From positions 124,001-188,000 of the forward strand of contig NZ_BMMM01000004.1 of the NCBI RefSeq assembly GCF_014645835.1: a stretch of 64,000 bases of DNA. The letters run 5' to 3'. Positions 10,152 through 17,421 of this stretch are shown here, piece after piece; position 1 is the stretch's first letter, and every line of letters starts with the position of its first letter. A program made the translations under genes and the position numbers. A model generated the notes under the pieces. The model was not told the origin of the DNA and ran no database searches. It saw only the letters and a program-made list of their open reading frames with translations. The stretch is from Streptomyces albiflavescens (lineage in GTDB: Bacteria > Actinomycetota > Actinomycetes > Streptomycetales > Streptomycetaceae).

Positions 10152-11186
10152 CTATCGGACGCACAGCCGTACCACCAGGCCGGCGTGATCGGACGGCCAC
10201 AGGCCCGTGGGAGTCCGGTCCCTCACCTTGTCTCCGATCAGGTCGGCGGAGACGGCAGAAAGGTGTGTGGGCTGGTAGAAGACGTAGTCGATGCGCTCGC
10301 TGAGTTTGGACGGCAGGTTGCGCAGATCGGGGTCCTGAACGGCGGTGAATCCACCCCCGGGGCCGTGGACGGTCCGCCAGGCGTCGTCGTAGCCACCGGC
10401 GGTGAACGTGCCGTACGGTCCGGTCGCTTCGGGCAGGGCGTTGAAGTCGCCGAGAGCGGTGACGGGATACGGCGACTGTGCCAGCGCGGCGTACAACTCC
10501 TGCGCCTGGGCGTTTCGAATGGGCGGCACCCCTGGCTGCAGGTGTGTGGTGGCCACCCGCACCCGTGTCGGCTTGCCCTTGACAGCGACGTCCACCGCGG
10601 ACCAGCCCCTCGCGGTGGTGAAGGTGACTCCGAACGGGGTGGTGACGACGAGCTTCGCGGCATAGAGGTGCGACTGCGCGTTCGTCACCGGGAGTCCGTC
10701 CTGTACCAGGATCGCGTCCCGGTTCGTGAAACTCGCCCGTTCGGTGGCACTGATCGGCAGGGTGGTGGTGCCGGTGTTGTCGACCGCGGCGGCCCGGTAG
10801 TGGAGACCGGCCCGGCGCAGCTCGCGGAGCAGGATGTCCAGGAAGTCATAAGTGGTGTGGAGGGGACCGGTCAGCGGGCCCTTCTTCCACAGGGCCACCT
10901 CCTGCAGGCCGATGACCTCGGGGCGCTCCTTCCTGAGCAGGCGCGAGATGGCCCGGGCGCGGGACGGGAAGTCGGTGGCGACCACCTGGTCGTAGGCGAT
11001 CCCGGCTCGCTCGACGAGCTCCTGCGGGGTCTGCGCAAGGGCCAGAGGCGCGAGGTCGGCGCCCAGATAGATGTTGTACGTGGCGACCTTGAGCTGCCGC
11101 GTTCCGGCCTGAGCCGGCGCGGCCAGGCCCAGTGTCGCGGCAACCAGCCCCACGGCGACCAGAAGTGACGCCCATCTGCGTGCCAT
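10152..11186 (-). CDS. Secreted endonuclease/exonuclease/phosphatase-family protein
   Basis: A 344-residue secreted enzyme with a signal peptide ending AAPAQA-G at about residue 27 (basic MARRW, then a hydrophobic core). The mature part has the order of motifs of the EEP (DNase I/sphingomyelinase) fold: VATYNIYLGADL, EVIGLQEVALW (metal-binding Glu), VATTHLQPG, VTALGDFNALPE (the conserved GDFN) and a closing WPSDHAGLVVRL with the SDH catalytic His. Family members cleave phosphodiesters in nucleic acids, phosphoinositides or sphingomyelin; the substrate is not deducible. AGAGGAG lies at ideal distance from the ATG. It faces the tRNA convergently. Confidence 0.88.
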   Translation of the reverse strand: MARRWASLLVAVGLVAATLGLAAPAQAGTRQLKVATYNIYLGADLAPLALAQTPQELVERAGIAYDQVVATDFPSRARAISRLLRKERPEVIGLQEVALWKKGPLTGPLHTTYDFLDILLRELRRAGLHYRAAAVDNTGTTTLPISATERASFTNRDAILVQDGLPVTNAQSHLYAAKLVVTTPFGVTFTTARGWSAVDVAVKGKPTRVRVATTHLQPGVPPIRNAQAQELYAALAQSPYPVTALGDFNALPEATGPYGTFTAGGYDDAWRTVHGPGGGFTAVQDPDLRNLPSKLSERIDYVFYQPTHLSAVSADLIGDKVRDRTPTGLWPSDHAGLVVRLCVR

Positions 11187-11409
11187 TCGCTTCTCCTCTC
11201 ACCGCCCAGGTCAGATCACGCCGTCCGGAGCCTCACGCCATCCCGGATCCGCTCATACTGTCCTGAACTATCCGATAAAGTCATGTACTCGCATGATTGG
11301 GCGGACGTGAGTGAGAGAGCCCGTGGGTCAGACGGTCGCCGCTCAGAATCACTCGTCTTCGTGACAGCAACAGCAGCAACAGCAGCAACACCGAACACCG
11401 AAGAAAACC

Positions 11410-11605
11410 GAACGTGACGAGCGGCGGATCGCTGCCTGGAAGGACGAGCAGTGGCCCGTCATAAAAGGCGGGCGGCGGACCTGGGCGCCTGGCTCTGCTT
11501 CGAGGATGAGGCCGGGCAGGGCCTGAGGCGCCCCAAGGGCCGCGCCTGGGGCCGGCGCGGACGCACTCCTGTGGCGCGGGTGACCGCCCCCGGCGCCAAG
11601 CCGCC
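11410..11605 (+). pseudogene. IS630-family transposase remnant (frameshifted)
   Basis: Only an internal part of a DDE transposase survives. ERDERRIAAWKDEQWPVIK is readable in one frame (from 11410). Around 11463-11475 the sense switches to another frame with RAADLGAWLCFEDEAGQ and LRRPKGRAWGRRGRTPV, the segment around the second catalytic Asp/Glu-rich motif of IS630 proteins. Similarity fades near 11605, just before the acyltransferase gene. There is no N-terminal HTH region and no C-terminal catalytic Glu region, so it cannot be active. It marks an old insertion next to a gene with foreign-looking codon usage. Confidence 0.7.
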
Positions 11606-11613
11606 ATCCACGA

Positions 11614-12807
11614 TTACCCTCTCAGGGCCGGGCTTTCCACCTTCGCGACCGTTACCGTATCTCGATTCTCATGCTCCGGCGGCATTTCCGTCGACCAGGC
11701 TTTTTTCAGCCGCAAAGCCGGAGATTCAATGAGATGCCAAGAGATGACAGCCATGACGCCTGCGGTCACCGCCGACAGAAGGAAGTACGGAAGAAACCCC
11801 CACCGGGTGAAATTGGCAGCCGAGAGCAACTGCTGGATGGGAAATGCGAAAATGTAGATCCCGTACGAGTAGTCACTCTTCTTGCCGATTTTTCGTAGCG
11901 GGATCGGCGCGCGCATCGCAGCCCAGAGAAGTAGGTACGCGTACGCCGGCAGCCCAATCACAGAGAAGCATCCGTAGCGGGCAGAAAGTAGGAAGGCCAC
12001 GGCACATACCACGGCAAGTGCGGTGTTCATCGGGAGATATTCACGGTAGAGCTCCGCAAGAGCCCCCAACGCGAACATGAAACACAACGCGAGCAGGTAG
12101 CCGGCAAAGATGTTTCCCAGAAACGGCATATCAAGACTGCCGCGGTTCAGTGCATACGTGGGAGCTCGAAAGAGAGGATAAGTAATTGCCTCCATGACCA
12201 AAGCGCCGAACAGGAAGGACGTCAACAGCAGTACGGCCCAACGCGCCCTGCGCAGCACCCCGAATGCGGCCAGAAGTGCCACACCCACATAACAAAGCGA
12301 CTCGTAGGAGAGTGACCAGAGGGATCCATTGAAGACTCCCCGGAATGGTACTGTCCCCAGAAGGCCAGAAATTCCCGGCTGGTGGATGCCGACGGACCAG
12401 TTCGAGGAAAGATACGCCCAAGGGCCGGCAGCGTGATTCCAGAACTCACCGTTCGGCATTTTTTCAATCGTCGCCACCAAGGGGGCGAAGCCCATCGCGG
12501 TGACCGCCAGGGCGAACCAGAATCCTGGAAGGATCCGCAACGCGCGGTGCCAGAAGAATCGGACGGGGCTGAGGCGGAATGCGCTTCGAGTAATAAGAAG
12601 ACCGGAGATCACGAAGAATCCGCAGACTGCCAAGGTGCCGACGTCCGTCTGCCCTCGACACAGAGACAGCCCCAGGTTTTCTTCTCCGAAACCCAGCGGA
12701 AATGAATGTGATGCCACGACCGCCAGGGCCAGGAGCAGTCGCAATCCACCAAATCCGTTACTGGTCGACCAAACACTTGCAAGAGTCCTGACATCCTTAG
12801 GTGACAT
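11614..12807 (-). CDS. Membrane acyltransferase (acyltransferase-3/OafA family)
   Basis: A 397-residue integral membrane protein with about ten hydrophobic segments. It has the family landmarks: GFGGLRLLLALAVVASHS near the N terminus, containing the catalytic-type His of motif I, and CGFFVISGLLITRSA followed by FFWHRALRILPGFW, the conserved RxxR-type loop. Such enzymes O-acylate sugars in polysaccharides, macrolides or lipids. Codon use is visibly less GC-biased than in neighbouring genes (for example TTT, AAA, TCA and ATA codons appear), and the gene abuts an IS630 remnant, which together suggest horizontal gain. The acceptor molecule is unknown and no glycan cluster surrounds it. Confidence 0.85.
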   Translation of the reverse strand: MSPKDVRTLASVWSTSNGFGGLRLLLALAVVASHSFPLGFGEENLGLSLCRGQTDVGTLAVCGFFVISGLLITRSAFRLSPVRFFWHRALRILPGFWFALAVTAMGFAPLVATIEKMPNGEFWNHAAGPWAYLSSNWSVGIHQPGISGLLGTVPFRGVFNGSLWSLSYESLCYVGVALLAAFGVLRRARWAVLLLTSFLFGALVMEAITYPLFRAPTYALNRGSLDMPFLGNIFAGYLLALCFMFALGALAELYREYLPMNTALAVVCAVAFLLSARYGCFSVIGLPAYAYLLLWAAMRAPIPLRKIGKKSDYSYGIYIFAFPIQQLLSAANFTRWGFLPYFLLSAVTAGVMAVISWHLIESPALRLKKAWSTEMPPEHENRDTVTVAKVESPALRG

Positions 12808-13106
12808 CAGCTGCTTATCCTAACTCTGCGGCAAGTCGGGAAGGGGTGGCGCTAGTCGATGGAGCGCACCGTAGCGGCTCCCCCTTGAGAATGTCTTCGA
12901 CAGGTCCTCCGTCGTGGCGTTTTCTCCGACGCGCTGACGTGACAGATTCTTTTATCACGCGGCCGTCGAGTACAGGAGGATGTCGCGATCCGCATGAAAC
13001 GCCGAGAGCTGGAAGGTTGTCGATGTAACACATACCGGTGGTTCGGTGGCTACCATCGCGCTCGGGCTTCATAGGGAACTCGTGACCATTCCCCCACTCA
13101 TGAAAT
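12808..13106. other. Intergenic region between acyltransferase and TPR genes
   Basis: About 300 bp separate divergent genes. I see no credible gene. The DNA is less GC-rich than average and should contain both promoters. TCAGGAGGAT-like purine blocks (for example ACAGGAGGATG near 12974) are not followed by a usable reading frame, so this may be decayed coding DNA. Confidence 0.4.
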
Positions 13107-13727
13107 GTGAGCCAAGTGAACAATAGGAAGTTGTTGACAGGAGTCGGTGTAGCCGTCGCGAGCGCTGCTGGAGCTGCTGTTTGGGCCCTGTTGTTCCAGC
13201 AAGCGAGCACTGCGGGCACCAATCCCGCGGTCACGCCGCCTGCGGCGTCGAACGCCGCCGCGCTGCTGCAGGACGGCCTGCTGCAGGCCCAGAGACACGA
13301 CTTGGACGGGGCGGAAGTCACGTTCCGGCGGGTTCTGCAGGTAGACCCGAACAACAAGATCGCCTGGTACGACATCGGTGTCGCCGCAACACAGGACGGC
13401 AGGCCCGGCGATGCCCTTGAGGCGTACGACGCCGCGCTGAAGATCGACCCGTCGTACACCCAGGCCCTGTACAACAAAGCTCTGCTCTTGAAGCCAAGTG
13501 ATCCCGAGCAGACAATCGCCCTGCTGAAGCGGACAGTCGCCATCAACCCGAAGGCGTCCACCGCCTATTACCATCTCGGCGACACGCTGATGAGGAGGGG
13601 CCGGGACAGCCAGGCGCGGGATGCCTTCCGCCGAGCCGTCGCGGTCGATCCTGCTTTGCAGTCCCAGGTTCCAGAAGAGTTCAGGGAATCTACCGCCCCT
13701 TCCCCCACTGCGAGCGCAGACGAGTAA
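13107..13727 (+). CDS. Tetratricopeptide-repeat protein with N-terminal membrane anchor
   Basis: A 206-residue protein with a hydrophobic segment at about residues 9-32 (LLTGVGVAVASAAGAAVWALLF), a short Ala/Pro linker, and about four TPR units between residues 45 and 180, such as GLLQAQRHDLDGAEVTFRRV, AWYDIGVAATQ and AYYHLGDTLMRRGRDSQARD. TPRs mediate protein-protein contacts, so it is probably an extracytoplasmic scaffold anchored in the membrane. No good ribosome binding site precedes the GTG at 13107; GTG at 13116 is an alternative. Partners are unknown. Confidence 0.78.
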   Translation: MSQVNNRKLLTGVGVAVASAAGAAVWALLFQQASTAGTNPAVTPPAASNAAALLQDGLLQAQRHDLDGAEVTFRRVLQVDPNNKIAWYDIGVAATQDGRPGDALEAYDAALKIDPSYTQALYNKALLLKPSDPEQTIALLKRTVAINPKASTAYYHLGDTLMRRGRDSQARDAFRRAVAVDPALQSQVPEEFRESTAPSPTASADE

Positions 13728-13812
13728 TCGACCGTTGTCAGGATGAGCTTCTACGGCGACGACTCCTGAGACCTGGGCTCCGACAGCTCGGAAACACCCG
13801 AGGCTCCGCCGC

Positions 13813-14304
13813 TCACGAACCCGGTCGGCGTCCGTCGCCCAGCGCCCGCAGCGCCCCGTCCGTCAGCCGGTACACCGTCCACTCGTCCTGCGGACGGGCG
13901 CCCAGCGACTCGTAGAAGTCGATCGACGGGCGGTTCCAGTTCAGGACGGACCATTCCAGCCGCTGGTATCCGCGCTCCCCGCAGATCCGTGCCAGCTCCG
14001 TCAGCAGTGCTTTGCCGTGGCCGGCTCCGCGGGCCACGGGGCGTACGTACAGGTCCTCCAGGTAGATGCCGTGGACGCCGCGCCATGTCGAGAAGTTCAG
14101 GAACCACAGGGCGAAGCCGACCGGCTCGCCCGTCGTGTCGTCCACCGCGATGTGCGCGTACGCCGCCGGGCGCTCGCCGAAGAGCGCCTCGTGCAGCTGC
14201 TCCGGTGTCGCCCTCGCCTCCTCCAGGGCCTTCTCGTACTCGGCCAGTTCACGGATCAGGGCGTGGATGACGGGGATGTCGGCGGGGGTCGCGGTGCGAA
14301 TCAT
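13813..14304 (-). CDS. GNAT-family N-acetyltransferase
   Basis: A 163-residue single-domain GNAT. It starts IRTATPADIPVIHALIREL, typical for the family. The acetyl-CoA motif A follows LEDLYVRPVARGAGHGKALL (the R/Q-x-x-G-x-G/A pattern), then WSVLNWNRPSIDFYESLGA. It resembles diamine (spermidine-type) acetyltransferases in length and in the LYVRP and NWNRP-FYxxLGA motifs, but the substrate is not proven. It lies 9 bp downstream of the phosphotransferase gene on the same strand, so the two probably form an operon. Confidence 0.85.
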   Translation of the reverse strand: MIRTATPADIPVIHALIRELAEYEKALEEARATPEQLHEALFGERPAAYAHIAVDDTTGEPVGFALWFLNFSTWRGVHGIYLEDLYVRPVARGAGHGKALLTELARICGERGYQRLEWSVLNWNRPSIDFYESLGARPQDEWTVYRLTDGALRALGDGRRPGS

Positions 14305-14313
14305 GGGGCGAGG

Positions 14314-15201
14314 CTAACCGGGGATGTCGCGCAGGCGGCGGGCGATCTCCAGCTGCTCGGCCTCCAGGGGGCGGCCGTCCTCGATCTCCCAGAGGGAGTT
14401 CTGCAGGACGCGGGCGAGGGTCCAGGCGCGGGCCCGTTGCCGGTCCAGTCCCATCACGTCCGTCATCGCGTCGAAGCGCCGGCGGATCTCGTCCGCGTCG
14501 AAGCGGTTGTCGAGGGCGGGACACAGATCGAAGCCGGGGTCGCCGGCCAGCGGCTTCGGGTCGATGGCGAGCCATGGGGCGCGGTCGCAGGCGAGGACGT
14601 TCTCGTAGTGGAGGTCCCAGTGCAGGAGGCGGTCGCCGGGTTCGGCGACGACCTCGCGTACGGCGGCGCCGCAGTCGGCGAGGAGGCGGCGGGAGGACGG
14701 GTCCGGAACTCGCTCCAGCGCCCACGGCAGCCGCTCCAGCATCGCTTGAGCGATGTCGCCGAGCCGCCGTATGCCCGGCGGTGCCGGTACGGAGGTGAGG
14801 TGGGCCAGCAGGCGGGCGATGACCAGGACGGCCTCGCGGGTGTCGGGCTCGTGCGCCAGCATGCGGGCCGGGTCGAGGCGCTCCAGGAGCATGGTGCCGG
14901 TGGCCGCGTCGTGTTCGAGGAGCCGTACCGCTCCGTCGCCGTCCCAGACGCGCAGGGCGACCGGCTCGCCCTCGTTCTCCTCGTCGAGGAGCTGGAGTTT
15001 GAGGACGGCCGGAGTTCCGTCGGGACGGCGCACGGGAAGGACCAGGGCCGCCACCCCGTGCATGGAGGGGCCGTCGGGGCGCAGCTCCCAGCGGTCGAAG
15101 AAGTCCGCGGCCCGCTGCGGGAGCGCGGTGATGAACGCGCGACCGGCTTCTCCGTTGTACTTGAGCTGAGAGGCGGCCAACTCATCCGGAATGTCGATCA
15201 C
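14314..15201 (-). CDS. Aminoglycoside phosphotransferase-family kinase (APH(6)/StrB-like)
   Basis: A 295-residue protein kinase-like phosphotransferase. AVLKLQLLDEENEGEP (about residues 65-80) contains the ATP-binding Lys and Glu. LLHWDLHYENVLA is the catalytic HxDxxxxN loop, and WLAIDPKPLAGDPGFDL is the metal-binding DP loop. The arrangement is that of streptomycin 6-kinase-type APH enzymes, which in Streptomyces are often chromosomal and of unknown substrate. I start it at the GTG at 15201 (VIDIPDELAAS) because AGTAGGG lies 8 nt upstream; an ATG at 15237 would run into the divergent gene. I see no evidence that it confers resistance. Confidence 0.83.
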   Translation of the reverse strand: MIDIPDELAASQLKYNGEAGRAFITALPQRAADFFDRWELRPDGPSMHGVAALVLPVRRPDGTPAVLKLQLLDEENEGEPVALRVWDGDGAVRLLEHDAATGTMLLERLDPARMLAHEPDTREAVLVIARLLAHLTSVPAPPGIRRLGDIAQAMLERLPWALERVPDPSSRRLLADCGAAVREVVAEPGDRLLHWDLHYENVLACDRAPWLAIDPKPLAGDPGFDLCPALDNRFDADEIRRRFDAMTDVMGLDRQRARAWTLARVLQNSLWEIEDGRPLEAEQLEIARRLRDIPG

Positions 15202-15223
15202 ATAGGGGACCCTACTGGCGTGG

Positions 15224-15889
15224 GTGAATCGGCTCATGCGAATTGATGGGGGCCTCCACAGGGTGTGGAGGTACATGTGCAGTGCCCCCGGTACCTACGT
15301 CTGGCTCGGGATCCTCTTCGTCACCACGGTGGCCGTGCACCAGATGTCGCCGGAATTCGAGGAGCAGTTCCTGCGGCAGCGCTCGACCAACATCCACGAG
15401 CTGTCGAACAACCCGGTGCGGGTGCTGATCGGCAGTGCCATGTGGATCGACGGCGGGCGCTGGGCGCCGTACGCCGTCCTGTACGCCGTCTTCCATGCTC
15501 CGGCCGAGCGCTGGCTGGGCACCGCGCGCTGGCTGCTGGTGTGCCTGGCCGCGCACGTGCTGGCCTCGCTCATCAGTGAGGGGGCGCTGCTGCTGGCCGT
15601 CCGGCACGGGGTGGCGCCGCACTCGGCGGTCAACACGCTGGACATCGGGGTGAGTTACGCGCTGGCGGGAGTGATCGCGGTGCTCACGTACCGGATCGCG
15701 TCGCCCTGGCGGTATCCGTATCTGGCGGTCGTCCTCGTCGGGTACGGGGTGCCGCTCGCGATCGGTCGCACCTTCACCGATCTCGGACATTTCATCTCGG
15801 TGCTGATCGGTCTGGCCTGCTATCCGCTGGTCAGGGGCCGCGGAAAAGCACGGAATCCGAAGGAGACAGTGGCCGCTCTCAGGGGTTAA
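15224..15889 (+). CDS. Rhomboid-like integral membrane protein
   Basis: A 221-residue membrane protein with about six helices. DIGVSYALAG contains a Ser in the position of the rhomboid GxSx nucleophile, and the later DLGHFISVLIG contains a His where the second catalytic residue would be, so both members of the Ser-His dyad could be present. The canonical rhomboid GG/WR motifs are weak, so it might be an inactive homologue or only distantly related. The start (GTG at 15224) lies 22 bp from the divergent phosphotransferase start, leaving a very short shared promoter region. Confidence 0.7.
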   Translation: MNRLMRIDGGLHRVWRYMCSAPGTYVWLGILFVTTVAVHQMSPEFEEQFLRQRSTNIHELSNNPVRVLIGSAMWIDGGRWAPYAVLYAVFHAPAERWLGTARWLLVCLAAHVLASLISEGALLLAVRHGVAPHSAVNTLDIGVSYALAGVIAVLTYRIASPWRYPYLAVVLVGYGVPLAIGRTFTDLGHFISVLIGLACYPLVRGRGKARNPKETVAALRG

Positions 15890-15899
15890 CGTCCCCGCC

Positions 15900-17306
15900 A
15901 TGAGCAGCTCGGCAAGCAATGTCGTGAACGGCGGCATCTCCTTCTGGTACGCGGACGACGGCCTCCCCGAGACGCGGGAGCCGCTGCCCGGCGACGCGTC
16001 CGCCGACGTCGTCATCGTGGGCGGCGGCTACACGGGACTGTGGACCGCGTACTACCTGAAGAAGGCGGCCCCCTTCCTCCGTATCACCGTCCTGGAGCAG
16101 AAGTTCTGCGGCTACGGCGCCTCGGGGCGCAACGGCGGCTGGCTCTACAACGGGATCGCGGGCCGCGACCGGTACGCCAAGCTGCACGGCCACGAGGCGG
16201 CCGTGCGCCTTCAGCAGGCGATGAACGAGACGGTGGACGAGGTCGTCCGGGTCGCCGCCGAGGAGGGCATCGACGCCGACATCCATCAGGGCGGCGTCCT
16301 GGAAGTGGCGTACACACCCGCCCAGTTGGCCCGGCTCAAGGCCTTTCACGCGCATGAGCTGTCGTACGGGGAGAAGGACCGCGAGCTGTACGGCGCCCGT
16401 GAGACCGCCGAGCGGATCCGGGTCGCGGACGCGGTGGGCTCGTCCTGGACACCGCACGGGGCGCGGCTGCATCCGGTGAAGCTGGTCAAGGGGCTCGCGG
16501 CGGCCGTCGAGGCGCTCGGTGTCACCATCCACGAGCAGACGCGGGTCACGGAGATCCGCCCGAAGCACGCGGTCACGCCGTACGGCACGGTCCGTGCGCC
16601 GTACGTGCTGCGCTGCACGGAAGGCTTCACGGCCTCCCTGAAGGGCCAGAAGCGCACCTGGCTGCCCATGAACTCGTCGATGATCGCGACGGAGCCCCTG
16701 TCGGCGGAGCAATGGGAGTCGATCGGCTGGGAGGGCCGCGAGACGCTGGGCGACATGGCGCACGCGTACATGTACGCGCAGCGCACCGCCGACGACCGGA
16801 TCGCGCTCGGCGGTCGGGGCGTCCCGTACCGCTTCGGTTCGCGCACCGACAACGACGGCCGTACACAGCCGGCGACCATCGAGGCGCTGCACGAGATCCT
16901 CGTCCGCTTCTTCCCGTCCCTGGCGGGCGTGCGGGTGGCGCACGCCTGGTCGGGTGTTCTCGGCGTCCCCCGCGACTGGTGCGCCACGGTGACCCTGGAC
17001 CGCTCGACGGGCCTCGGCTGGGCCGGCGGCTACGTCGGCTCGGGCGTCGCCACCACCAACCTCGCCGCGCGCACCCTGCGGGACCTCGTCCAGCAGGACT
17101 CCGGGCAGGCGGGCGGGACCGACCTGACCGGGCTTCCCTGGGTCAATCACAAGGTCCGCAAGTGGGAGCCGGAGCCCTTCCGTTGGATCGGCGTCCACGG
17201 CATGTACGCCACCTACCGCACGGCAGATCACCGCGAACTGACCACGCACAGCGCCCAGTCGTCGCGTCTGGCTCGGATGGCGGACCGGTTGGCCGGGCGG
17301 CACTGA
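15900..17306 (+). CDS. FAD-dependent oxidoreductase (DAO/glycine oxidase-like family)
   Basis: A 468-residue flavoenzyme of the D-amino-acid-oxidase superfamily. DVVIVGGGYTGLWTAYYL (about residues 37-54) is the GxGxxG dinucleotide fold, followed by the acidic end of the second strand at LEQK and the FAD-contacting GYGASGRNGGW. The C-terminal VPYRFGSRTDNDGR and GWAGGYVGSGVATTNLAART complete the FAD site. Members oxidise amines such as sarcosine, putrescine or glycine; the PuuB/OrdL-like pattern (GYGASGRNGG) suggests a gamma-glutamyl-amine or similar amine, but this is uncertain. It begins 10 bp after the rhomboid-like gene. Confidence 0.85.
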   Translation: MSSSASNVVNGGISFWYADDGLPETREPLPGDASADVVIVGGGYTGLWTAYYLKKAAPFLRITVLEQKFCGYGASGRNGGWLYNGIAGRDRYAKLHGHEAAVRLQQAMNETVDEVVRVAAEEGIDADIHQGGVLEVAYTPAQLARLKAFHAHELSYGEKDRELYGARETAERIRVADAVGSSWTPHGARLHPVKLVKGLAAAVEALGVTIHEQTRVTEIRPKHAVTPYGTVRAPYVLRCTEGFTASLKGQKRTWLPMNSSMIATEPLSAEQWESIGWEGRETLGDMAHAYMYAQRTADDRIALGGRGVPYRFGSRTDNDGRTQPATIEALHEILVRFFPSLAGVRVAHAWSGVLGVPRDWCATVTLDRSTGLGWAGGYVGSGVATTNLAARTLRDLVQQDSGQAGGTDLTGLPWVNHKVRKWEPEPFRWIGVHGMYATYRTADHRELTTHSAQSSRLARMADRLAGRH

Positions 17307-17421
17307 GAAAGCTTTGCTCTCTGATTGCCGTCCCACAGCTCTCTCATAACTCCCCTCCCCCCAAAGCTGTTTGGCAGCTTGTGTCATGTACGCCACGGCT
17401 TCCTCAGGGGAGGGCACTTTC

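Noticed and set aside
11364..11400. CAGCAA-type short repeats as a CRISPR or functional microsatellite
   Set aside because: Only a few imperfect triplet units with no spacers, next to a degraded transposase; too short to interpret.
14314..15201. Streptomycin resistance gene
   Set aside because: The APH-type kinase motifs are present, but there is no biosynthetic or resistance cluster around it and chromosomal homologues are common in Streptomyces, so only the family is claimed.
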